A stretch of 64,000 bases of DNA from SHLQ01 sp964451305 (lineage in GTDB: Bacteria > Actinomycetota > Acidimicrobiia > Acidimicrobiales > SHLQ01), in NCBI GenBank assembly GCA_964451305.1, contig CAYVHV010000013.1:13071-77070 (forward strand), given 5' to 3'. The translations under genes and the position numbers were made by a program. The notes beneath the pieces are model-generated. The model made no database searches and was not told the origin of the DNA. It saw nothing but the letters and a program-made list of their open reading frames with translations. Of the stretch, positions 7,522 through 15,068 are shown in pieces (the stretch's first letter is position 1; every line of letters begins with the position of its first letter).

Positions 7522-7561
7522 AGAATCCTGAGCCTGAGAGAACCAGCAGCCTCAAATTTCG
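7511..7561. terminator. Inverted repeat at the end of the GntR gene; copy 1 of a hairpin pair
   Basis: CGAAATTTGA (7512-7521) pairs with TCAAATTTCG (7552-7561), with 30 bases between. The left arm contains the GntR stop codon. Copy 2, with the same 13-base left edge CCGAAATTTGAAG and the same right arm, is at 56192-56244. It is probably a terminator, possibly part of a repeated element. Confidence 0.5.
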
Positions 7562-7584
7562 ACCGCTTTGATGGTTGGCTGGTA

Positions 7585-7606
7585 GTATAAATCTATACAT
7601 CTAGAT
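7585..7606 (+). promoter_or_regulatory. AT-rich promoter-like dyads upstream of trpB
   Basis: GTATA-AATC-TATAC (7585-7598) is a perfect inverted repeat and is followed at once by the palindrome ATCTAGAT (7599-7606). TATACA at 7594-7599 would serve as a -10 box with a start point near 7605. In this GC-rich setting the AT-rich block stands out as the trpBA promoter or operator. No convincing -35 was found. Confidence 0.4.
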
Positions 7607-7619
7607 GTTTGGAGTTCGC

Positions 7620-8807
7620 ATGTCTATGCCAACCGCTGCCTCACCCGAAAACATGGGTGCCCCAGATGACCTCGGGTTCTTTGGGGAGTTCGGCGGACGA
7701 TACGTCGGCGAACCGCTCATCGAAGCCTGCCTCGAACTCGAAACCGCCTTTCTCGATGCCTGGGGCGACCCGAGCTTTCGCCAAGAGTTTCTCGATCTGC
7801 TCAACGGCTACGGCGGCCGTCCGTCGCCAACGACCGAATGCGGAAACCTGAGTGAGATGCTCGGCCTGCGTTTGCTCCTCAAACGCGAAGATCTCAACCA
7901 CACGGGCAGCCACAAGATCAATAACGTCCTCGGCCAGGCGCTGCTCGCCAAGCGAATGGGCAAGACACGCTTGATTGCAGAGACCGGTGCGGGCCAGCAC
8001 GGCGTCGCGACCGCCACGGCAGCGGCGCTCATGGGAATGTCATGCACCGTCTACATGGGCGAGGTCGACATGGAACGCCAAGCGCTCAACGTCTTCCGCA
8101 TGCGCCTCCTCGGCACCGAAGTCCGGCCCGCAATGTCGGGTAGCCGGACGCTGAAAGATGCGGTCAACGAGGCCATGCGTGCATGGGTCTCCGAAGTTGG
8201 TGACACCCACTATTGCCTCGGTTCGGTCATGGGCCCCCACCCATACCCGTGGATGGTTCGCACCTTCCACGAGATCATCGGCACCGAGGCGCGCCAACAG
8301 GTACTCGAGATGACCGGCGGACTGCCCGACGTGGCGGTGGCGTGTGTCGGCGGCGGCTCGAACGCAGCAGGACTCTTCGCTGGCTTCGCAGACGAACCAT
8401 CGGTTCGTCTGATCGGTGCAGAGCCCGCGGGCGGCGCAGCAGCGGGCCGTGGCGTTCCAGCGGTCGTGCACGGGATGAAGTCGTATTTCATGCAGGATGA
8501 GGTCGGGCAGATTCTCGAAGCCGAATCGATCTCTGCGGGCCTCGACTATCCAGGTCTTGGTCCCGAGCACTCCCACCTCGCGAAAACCGAGCGAGCCGAG
8601 TACTTCTCCGTAACCGACGATGAAGTTCTTGAGGCGTTCCAGTTGCTCAGCCGGACCGAAGGAATCATCCCGGCGCTCGAATCGGCGCATGCAATTGCGT
8701 GGGTCGTAAAGGCCAAGGATGAACTCGCCGGGCAAACCGTTCTGGTGAACCTCTCCGGACGAGGCGACAAAGACGTGCAGCAAGTGCAGGAGATTCTCGA
8801 ACGATGA
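7620..8807 (+). CDS. trpB: Tryptophan synthase, beta subunit
   Basis: TrpB condenses indole with L-serine to make tryptophan, using PLP. The family signature LNHTGSHKINN is complete, with the PLP lysine at residue 99 from the chosen start, followed by the AETGAGQHG loop and the GGGSNA phosphate-binding loop. The length of 395 is normal for TrpB1. I prefer the ATG at 7620 because GGAG stands five bases before it. An ATG at 7605 in the same frame lies inside the promoter palindrome and would need a leaderless message. The stop overlaps the trpA start (ATGA), so the two subunits are translationally coupled. Confidence 0.97.
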   Translation: MSMPTAASPENMGAPDDLGFFGEFGGRYVGEPLIEACLELETAFLDAWGDPSFRQEFLDLLNGYGGRPSPTTECGNLSEMLGLRLLLKREDLNHTGSHKINNVLGQALLAKRMGKTRLIAETGAGQHGVATATAAALMGMSCTVYMGEVDMERQALNVFRMRLLGTEVRPAMSGSRTLKDAVNEAMRAWVSEVGDTHYCLGSVMGPHPYPWMVRTFHEIIGTEARQQVLEMTGGLPDVAVACVGGGSNAAGLFAGFADEPSVRLIGAEPAGGAAAGRGVPAVVHGMKSYFMQDEVGQILEAESISAGLDYPGLGPEHSHLAKTERAEYFSVTDDEVLEAFQLLSRTEGIIPALESAHAIAWVVKAKDELAGQTVLVNLSGRGDKDVQQVQEILER

Positions 8808-9607
8808 GTACAACATCAACGAATACTCGGTCTCTTCAGACGTACCTCAGTGAACGTTCCGCGGAACGACGGTTGCTCATGCCGTATGTGACGGCGGGGG
8901 TCCGTGAGGACTGGCTCGAGCTGATCGACGCATGCATCGACGCGGGCGCTGACGCGATCGAGGTCGGTATCCCATTCTCCGATCCGGCGATCGACGGTGA
9001 AACCATTCAGCAGGCATCTGTAGTTGCGCTCGAGGCGGGGATGACACCCGCACGGTGCCTCTCCGAGCTCTCCAAGCGCGAGTTCGGCGTACCACTGATT
9101 GCGATGACGCATTACAACCTCGTCTACCGCTACGGCCACGAGCGTTTTGCTGCTGATCTGGTGGGCGCTGGTGGTTGGGGAACCATCCTTCCCGATCTCC
9201 CACTCAACGTTGCGGGCGAGTGGATTGCTGCGGCCGATCAGCATCACATCGAGAACGTTTTGCTCGCCGCTCCGGTCACGAGCGATGAGCGCCTCGCGAC
9301 CATCGTCGACGAGACCGGTGGCTTCGTCTACGTCGTTTCGACGATGGGAACCACCGGCGGCAGGGACACCGTCGACGACGCTGCGACGATCCTCGCTCGT
9401 CGAGTCAAAGCCGTCTCGGATGTTCCGGCGATCGTCGGCTTCGGCATTTCGAGCGCCGAGACAGCAGTGACCGCCGCTCGAGAATCTGATGGTGTCATCG
9501 TCGCATCGGCGTTGATGCGGCGAGTGCTGAACGGTGACAGCATCGAGGACGTTGTGTCGCTCGTGTCAGAGATTCGGATTGGCCTCGACGAGGCGTATAG
9601 TTCCTAG
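8804..9607 (+). CDS. trpA: Tryptophan synthase, alpha subunit
   Basis: This 267-residue TIM barrel cleaves indole-3-glycerol phosphate to indole, which channels to TrpB. The catalytic pair is visible as E53 in the IEVGIPFSDP signature and D64 in the AIDGETIQ segment. The GTTGG phosphate-loop region and the VGFGIS strand near the C-terminus are also present. The ATG overlaps the trpB TGA by four bases. No trpC, trpD or trpE is adjacent, so this is a split trp arrangement within the window. The stop lies in a CCTAGC/GCTAGG hairpin shared with the convergent gene (9603-9627). Confidence 0.97.
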   Translation: MSTTSTNTRSLQTYLSERSAERRLLMPYVTAGVREDWLELIDACIDAGADAIEVGIPFSDPAIDGETIQQASVVALEAGMTPARCLSELSKREFGVPLIAMTHYNLVYRYGHERFAADLVGAGGWGTILPDLPLNVAGEWIAAADQHHIENVLLAAPVTSDERLATIVDETGGFVYVVSTMGTTGGRDTVDDAATILARRVKAVSDVPAIVGFGISSAETAVTAARESDGVIVASALMRRVLNGDSIEDVVSLVSEIRIGLDEAYSS

Positions 9608-9622
9608 CGAAAAGCTGATCGG

Positions 9623-10420
9623 CTAGGCGGGCTCGGGGAACGGCCATGAATTTGGTGCGCACTCACCAATGGTGATGGTTTGTTGCATCATGACCGGAGC
9701 GAGCTGCCCTGGACCCGGGCATTCCACATGGCCGAATCCGAGCGCATGACCGACCTCATGATTGATGAGGTACTGGCGGTACTCGGTTAGCGAGGTCTCC
9801 CAGTCATCGACGGCGTTCAGCCAGCGATCGGCATTGAGCACCACGTTTTGGCCGTTTCGACATGAGAAGTAGCCGTCGGTGTCGAGCGGGTGGCACAAGA
9901 AGTCCACTTTGTCGGGGCTTGCGAAGATGATGTGAAACCCATTCGCGGGTAACGCGCCGTCGGTGCGACCGAGTCCTGGCCCACCGTTTGCCGGCCAGCT
10001 CCGTGGATCGGCGAGCACGCTGTCGACGAATTCCGCCACCTCGGCCGGATCGAATCCCGTGGCGGCTTCGACCTCGACTCGGTAGGTGCGGACGCCGGGG
10101 CCGGGGGCGCTGCCGGAGCTCCCTTCGGCAATGAAGATCGTTCCTGGGTCGACTGGGACCGTCGTGGTTGTCGAGGTGGTTGATGTTGAGGTCGTCGTGG
10201 TTGTGGTCGACGTGGTTGTGGTCGTCGTGGTGGTCTCTGGCGCAGTGGTTGTCGTCGAGCTCGATGGTGGCGGAGGTGCCGCTGTTTCGCTCGTTGTCGG
10301 ATCAGCGAGTGCGGTGTCAACTTCGGTTGTTGGAACTGCAGCCCCTCCCGCAGAGGACCACACCCACAACATGACGAACAGCAGCATCGAGCTGAGGAAT
10401 GGGGGGATAATTCGGCTCAC
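9623..10420 (-). CDS. Secreted DUF3152 metalloprotease-like protein
   Basis: This 265-residue protein has an N-terminal hydrophobic segment (residues 7-23), so it is exported or anchored. Residues 40-90 form a low-complexity Thr/Ser/Pro linker that contains long runs of Thr. The C-terminal domain fits DUF3152 and carries a full zinc-metallopeptidase motif HEVGHALGFGH at residues 221-231 (three histidines and the catalytic Glu). Proteolytic activity is inferred from this motif; substrates are unknown. It converges on trpA with stops sharing a small hairpin. The GTCGTG-type codon run of the linker also generates spurious Val-rich frames on the plus strand. Confidence 0.88.
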   Translation of the reverse strand: MSRIIPPFLSSMLLFVMLWVWSSAGGAAVPTTEVDTALADPTTSETAAPPPPSSSTTTTAPETTTTTTTTSTTTTTTSTSTTSTTTTVPVDPGTIFIAEGSSGSAPGPGVRTYRVEVEAATGFDPAEVAEFVDSVLADPRSWPANGGPGLGRTDGALPANGFHIIFASPDKVDFLCHPLDTDGYFSCRNGQNVVLNADRWLNAVDDWETSLTEYRQYLINHEVGHALGFGHVECPGPGQLAPVMMQQTITIGECAPNSWPFPEPA

Positions 10421-10565
10421 ACCACGACGTTACGCGGGCGGCGCGGTGCACTGGGTCATGCTCGTGGTGAACCGTTGATGCTTCGGTGGCACGCCGCTGC
10501 CAGCTTCGAGCAGAATCGTCACCGTACACTGGCTCGAAACCGAGCTTTCGAAGATGGAGCAGCAC

Positions 10566-10961
10566 ATGACCCCGAGCGACGTAACACTGATCGAAGATGC
10601 CATCCACAATCCTGACGAACCACGTCACTTCATGACGGTTTTGCCAGCCGGTGACGGTCGGTCGGTGTCGATCGGCGGCACCGTGATTGCCGAGTCGGAT
10701 GACGCGGTTGTTGTCCGCGAGGTTGGGTACTCGATCTACGAACCTGTGTTGTACTTCCCGCGAGAAGACATCACGATGGATCTCCTCCGCGTCACTGACC
10801 GGACCACCTACTGCCCCTTGAAGGGCGACACGGAGTACTTTGACGTTGCAGTCGATGGAGAGGTCGTGCCCGATGCTGCGTGGTCCTATGTCAACATGCG
10901 CCTCGGTGACGAGCTGAAGCAACTCGTGGCGTTTGACTCGAGTAAGGCCGTGATTTCCTAG
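10566..10961 (+). CDS. DUF427-domain protein
   Basis: This 131-residue protein matches the DUF427 fold, a small beta-rich cytoplasmic domain of unknown biochemical role that is widespread in actinobacteria. Typical segments are VLIAESDDAVVVRE-like residues, followed by VLYFPREDITMDLL, TYCPLKGDTEYF and a final AWSYVNM. An ATG at 10554 is in frame, but GGAG at 10556-10559 gives good spacing (six bases) to the ATG at 10566, which I prefer. TACACT near 10528 could be the -10 box. It converges on the RNA methyltransferase gene, with only two bases between stops. Confidence 0.88.
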   Translation: MTPSDVTLIEDAIHNPDEPRHFMTVLPAGDGRSVSIGGTVIAESDDAVVVREVGYSIYEPVLYFPREDITMDLLRVTDRTTYCPLKGDTEYFDVAVDGEVVPDAAWSYVNMRLGDELKQLVAFDSSKAVIS

Positions 10962-10963
10962 CG

Positions 10964-11725
10964 TTAAGTTCCAGCGCGGTTTCGCCGAACCTCGTAGGAC
11001 ACGAGCGACGCTGCGACGGCAGCGTTCAACGACTCGACGCCGTTGTCGAGCGGAATCGAGAGCAGTCCATCGCACGCGGCGCTCGCGTTCGCGCTCAGCC
11101 CATCGGACTCGTTGCCAATGATGTACGCGGCGCGTTCGGGTAGGTCGGCGCCGAACAGCGCTTGGCCGTTTCCGTCTAAGCCGTAGACAGTGAAGCGGTG
11201 CTGCTCGAGGATTGCAAGCGCCTCGAGGGTGTCTTCGGTGCGCAGGATGGACGCTCGGAATGCCACACCGGCCGAGGCCTTGATCGCAACCGGACCGATG
11301 TCTGCGGTGCCTTTGTGCGGGACGACGACGCCGTCGATGCCAGCCGCGGTTGCAGAACGCAAGATCATCCCGACGTTGGCCGGGTTGTGGACACGGTCAA
11401 GAACGAGCACCGAGCACGCCCAGTCCTTGCCGCGGCGACGTTTCTCGCAGAAGTCCGAGAGGTGCTCCATCGCAGGTGCAATGACGTCGGCGACAACCCC
11501 TTGATGATGACGTGCCGACTTGGCAACGGCGGTCACCTTGGCCTCGGCGACCCGCTCGATGGTGATCTTGCGGCTCGCAGCCATGCCAGTGATCGTGTCG
11601 ATCTCGGGACCGCGGGCCGATTGACTGACCAGAATCTTGTCGAAACCCAGTGTTTGATCGTGCAACGCTTCGATGATGGGCTTGCGACCCATGACCGTCA
11701 AGAACCGGTCGCGCGGCGAGGTCAT
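10964..11725 (-). CDS. SpoU/TrmH-family RNA 2'-O-methyltransferase
   Basis: This 253-residue protein has the three SPOUT motifs in order: DRVHNPANVGMILRSA (motif 1), YIIGNESDGLS (motif 2) and LSIPLDNGVESLNAAVAAS (motif 3). These form the trefoil knot that binds S-adenosylmethionine. It probably methylates ribose in rRNA or tRNA; the target nucleotide is not determinable. The N-terminal part would be the substrate-binding domain. The start at 11725 is seven bases after the ileS stop and has an AAGG-like sequence upstream, so it is probably co-transcribed with ileS. An internal ATG at 11692 is an alternative. Confidence 0.9.
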   Translation of the reverse strand: MTSPRDRFLTVMGRKPIIEALHDQTLGFDKILVSQSARGPEIDTITGMAASRKITIERVAEAKVTAVAKSARHHQGVVADVIAPAMEHLSDFCEKRRRGKDWACSVLVLDRVHNPANVGMILRSATAAGIDGVVVPHKGTADIGPVAIKASAGVAFRASILRTEDTLEALAILEQHRFTVYGLDGNGQALFGADLPERAAYIIGNESDGLSANASAACDGLLSIPLDNGVESLNAAVAASLVSYEVRRNRAGT

Positions 11726-11732
11726 AGAGACC

Positions 11733-14700
11733 TTAGGGAGCGACGACGAAGGACAATTGGCCAACGCCTGCTGCGTCGTGGCCGTCATCGACCGGGCCGT
11801 AGGTGATCGTCGTTGCGAGCGTTTGCTCACCGACGTAGCCCTCCATGGTCTGCACTGCTGCCGTGCCTTCGGGGGAGAGGTCAAGGGTGAGCGAGATCCG
11901 GTCGGAAACGACGAGGTCCTCGGTCTTGCGAGCTTCCTGGATGGCTCGAACGATGTCCCGTGCCAAGCCTTCTGCTTCGAGTTCGGGATTGACCTCGATA
12001 TCGAGCACGACGACCGCATCGTTGGAAGGAAGTGCCGACGCCGTGACTCCCTCGGCGGGTTTCACGTTGAGCGTGAACTCTTCTGGTGTCAGCGTGTGTC
12101 CAGCGATCTCGATCGATCCATCGTCGCTTTGGGTCCAGTTCCCTTGCTTGGCTGCCCCGAACACCTTCTGCACATCGCCCCCGAGCCGCGGCCCTAGGAC
12201 CGAACCGTTGGGTTGCAACGCAAAGGTTGCGAATGATTCGAGGTCGTTCGAGAACTCGACGGACTTCACATTGACCTCATCGGCAATGAGATGCGATAGC
12301 TCCGAAACCGAGGCGGCGCCATCGCCGGCGAGGGTCAGCGATTGCAACGGCAGGCGCACTCGAAGGCCTTCGTCTTCGCGGAGGCGCAGTGCTGCCGACA
12401 CGACCGTTCGGACCCGGTCCATGTTGGCGACCAGTTCGGGGTCAGACGGGAAGTCCGCTGCTTCGGGCCAAGCTGCCAAGTGGACGCTCTCTTTACCGGT
12501 GAGGTTCGTATAGATCTCCTCGGTGATCATTGGAAGGAAGGGTGCAGCGAGCTTCAAGAAGTTGACCAGCACGGTGTAGAGGGTGTCGAAGGCTTGGGTT
12601 TTGTCCGCCGACATGTCAGGACCCCAAAAGCGGTCGCGGCTGCGGCGGATGTACCAGTTGTTGAGTGCATCGAGGAACGAACTGATCTGTTCGGTTGCGC
12701 CCGCGAGGTCATAGGCCTCCATGCGTTCGGTCGTTGCTTCGGTCACCGCGCTGAGCTTGGCGAGGATGTACCGATCGAGCTCGTCGGTGGAATCCGTTCG
12801 AATCTCGGCCGTATATCCGTCGGTGTTCGCGTACAGCGTGAAGAACGAATATGCATTCCAAATCGGAAGCATGACCTGACGGGTCACTTCATCGATGCCG
12901 CGGTCGGAGATGCGAGCGTCTCCGCCACGAACGATGTTCGAATTCATGAAATACCAACGCAGTGCATCGGACCCCTGCTTGTCGAAGATCTCGCTCGGCT
13001 CGGTGTAGTTGCGCAGCTTCTTGGAGAGCTTCTGGCCGTCCTCGGCGAGCAGGATGCCGTGGCAGATCACGTTCTGGAACGACGGCTTATCGAACAACGC
13101 GCCGGCAAGAACGTGCAACGTGTAGAACCAACCGCGGGTCTGGTTGATGTACTCGACGATGAAGTCGGCTGGATAGTGCTCTTCAAACCACTCTTTGTTC
13201 TCGAAGGGGTAGTGCACCTGGGCAAACGGCATCGAGCCGCTCTCGAACCAGCAATCGAACACCTCGGGCACGCGGCGCATCATCGACTTGCCGGTCGGGT
13301 CGTCGGGGTTTGGACGAACGAGTTCGTCGATGTGGGGACGATGCAGATTCGTTGGGCGAACACCGAAGTCGGCTTCGAGTTCGTCGAGACTGCCGTACAC
13401 GTCGATTCTCGGGTACTCGTCGTTGTCGCTGCGCCAAACCGGGATGGGCGAGCCCCAGAAGCGGTTGCGGCTGATCGACCAGTCGCGGGCACCTTCGAGC
13501 CACTTGCCGAATCGTCCGTTCTGGACGTTGTTCGGAACCCAGTTGATCTCTTGGTTTAGCTCGACGAGGCGGTCACGGAAGTCGGTGACTTTGACGTACC
13601 AGCTCGGTAGTGCTCGGTAGATAATCGGGGTGTCGGTACGCCAGCAGTGTGGGTAGTTGTGCTCGTAGCTTTCATGGCGAATGAGACGACCGAGCTCGCG
13701 AATATGGCGGATGATGTCGCTGTTTGCTTCAAGTACGTTGCGGCCAGCGAAGTCTGTGACCGCGCTCGTGAACTGACCCTGGTCGTTTACGGGAACGACC
13801 ATGCCCATGCCGTTCTCTTCAGCGATGCGTTGATCGTCTTCACCAAAGCCTGGTGCGGTGTGAACAATGCCGGTGCCCTCGTCGGTTTCGACAAAGTCGC
13901 CGGACATCACGCGAAAAGCGTTGAGATCGTCCCGATCGGCAAAATATGGCAGCAATGGTTCGTAGGTGCGTCCAACGAGCTCCGAACCCTTCACGACGCT
14001 GTGTTTGACGGCTCCTTCGAGTTCCTTCTCGTAGGTGCCGACCGTGGCGGACCCGAGGATGAGGTATTCGCCGTCAAGTTCCATGACCGAGTAGTCGAGG
14101 TCCGGACCGACGATGAGCCCGAGGTTCGATGGCAGGGTCCACGGTGTGGTCGTCCACGCGAGCATCTTCATCGGGCCCGGATCGCCCTCGGTAGGAGTAA
14201 GGCTGAATGCGACGGTGACCGCGGGGTCTTGGCGAGGTCGTGTTGCATCGTCGAGGCGGATCTCGAAGTTCGAGAGCGGTGTTTCTGCTCCCCAGCTGTA
14301 CGGCATGACGCGGTTGGCTTCGTAGATGAGCCCCTTATCCCACAGCTGTTTGAAGGCCCAGATGACCGACTCCATGTAGTCGAGGTCCATCGTCTTGTAG
14401 TCGTTGTCGAAATCGACCCAGCGAGCTTGCCGTGTGACCGTCTCTTCCCACTCGCTCGTGTACTTCAAAACCGATGTGCGGCATGCGTTGTTGAAGTTCT
14501 CGATTCCGAAATCGGTGATCGCGACGCGGCCGGAAACATCGAGCTGCTTCTCGGTTTCCATCTCGGCGGGCAGGCCGTGGCAATCCCACCCAAAGCGACG
14601 TTCGACCTTCTTTCCTCGCATAGTGTGATAGCGCGGCACGACATCTTTGACGTAACCTGTGAGAAGGTGGCCGTGATGCGGCAATCCATTTGCGAACGGA

Positions 14701-14858
14701 GGGCCATCGTAAAAGACGTACTCGTCGTCGTCAGGGCGCTGGTCGATCGATTCCTGGAAGGTGTGGTCTTCGGACCAACGCTTGAGAATTTTGGCTTCGA
14801 TCGCCGGAAAATCTGGCTTGGAGACGGCGGGATACGGCGGATGTGAAGCAGCGCTCAT
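11733..14858 (-). CDS. ileS: Isoleucyl-tRNA synthetase
   Basis: This 1041-residue class I synthetase charges tRNA-Ile. The HIGH motif is HHGH at residues 61-64 (PPFANGLPHHGH). The KMSKS loop reads KLSKK at 610-614, followed by LRNY. The editing domain lies between (about 200-400), and the anticodon-binding region with a long C-terminal extension follows. The divergent signatures and length fit the eukaryote-like IleS2 branch, known in many actinobacteria and associated with reduced mupirocin sensitivity; that phenotype is not testable here. Long frames on the opposite strand (12342-13559, 13647-14846) are shadows of its codon bias. Confidence 0.97.
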   Translation of the reverse strand: MSAASHPPYPAVSKPDFPAIEAKILKRWSEDHTFQESIDQRPDDDEYVFYDGPPFANGLPHHGHLLTGYVKDVVPRYHTMRGKKVERRFGWDCHGLPAEMETEKQLDVSGRVAITDFGIENFNNACRTSVLKYTSEWEETVTRQARWVDFDNDYKTMDLDYMESVIWAFKQLWDKGLIYEANRVMPYSWGAETPLSNFEIRLDDATRPRQDPAVTVAFSLTPTEGDPGPMKMLAWTTTPWTLPSNLGLIVGPDLDYSVMELDGEYLILGSATVGTYEKELEGAVKHSVVKGSELVGRTYEPLLPYFADRDDLNAFRVMSGDFVETDEGTGIVHTAPGFGEDDQRIAEENGMGMVVPVNDQGQFTSAVTDFAGRNVLEANSDIIRHIRELGRLIRHESYEHNYPHCWRTDTPIIYRALPSWYVKVTDFRDRLVELNQEINWVPNNVQNGRFGKWLEGARDWSISRNRFWGSPIPVWRSDNDEYPRIDVYGSLDELEADFGVRPTNLHRPHIDELVRPNPDDPTGKSMMRRVPEVFDCWFESGSMPFAQVHYPFENKEWFEEHYPADFIVEYINQTRGWFYTLHVLAGALFDKPSFQNVICHGILLAEDGQKLSKKLRNYTEPSEIFDKQGSDALRWYFMNSNIVRGGDARISDRGIDEVTRQVMLPIWNAYSFFTLYANTDGYTAEIRTDSTDELDRYILAKLSAVTEATTERMEAYDLAGATEQISSFLDALNNWYIRRSRDRFWGPDMSADKTQAFDTLYTVLVNFLKLAAPFLPMITEEIYTNLTGKESVHLAAWPEAADFPSDPELVANMDRVRTVVSAALRLREDEGLRVRLPLQSLTLAGDGAASVSELSHLIADEVNVKSVEFSNDLESFATFALQPNGSVLGPRLGGDVQKVFGAAKQGNWTQSDDGSIEIAGHTLTPEEFTLNVKPAEGVTASALPSNDAVVVLDIEVNPELEAEGLARDIVRAIQEARKTEDLVVSDRISLTLDLSPEGTAAVQTMEGYVGEQTLATTITYGPVDDGHDAAGVGQLSFVVAP

Positions 14859-15068
14859 AGCTGCTCAGGCTATCGGGCCGGAGGGACGCACTCGTCCCCC
14901 GGAAAAGCGAAGTCTGCAGCAGAAGGTCGGCGTTGAAGTAAGTCAAGAAGACCATTTGAGGCGTAACGAAAAGAATGGGCGATCGTGCCCATGACCGCTA
15001 GTGGCATATCTAGCACCCTTGGGGCTAGGTACGGGCGGCAACAATTTGGACTGAAGAGGTGTACTCGT

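Noticed and set aside
10168..10374. Small Val/Trp-rich frames opposite the Thr-rich linker of the DUF3152 gene
   Set aside because: These are the complement of the ACN codon run in the linker.
12342..14846. Two long frames on the plus strand (405 and 399 residues) opposite ileS
   Set aside because: They lie entirely within the ileS gene, whose motifs are unmistakable. Their composition (Val/Gly/Arg-rich without domains) is that of GC-biased antisense frames.
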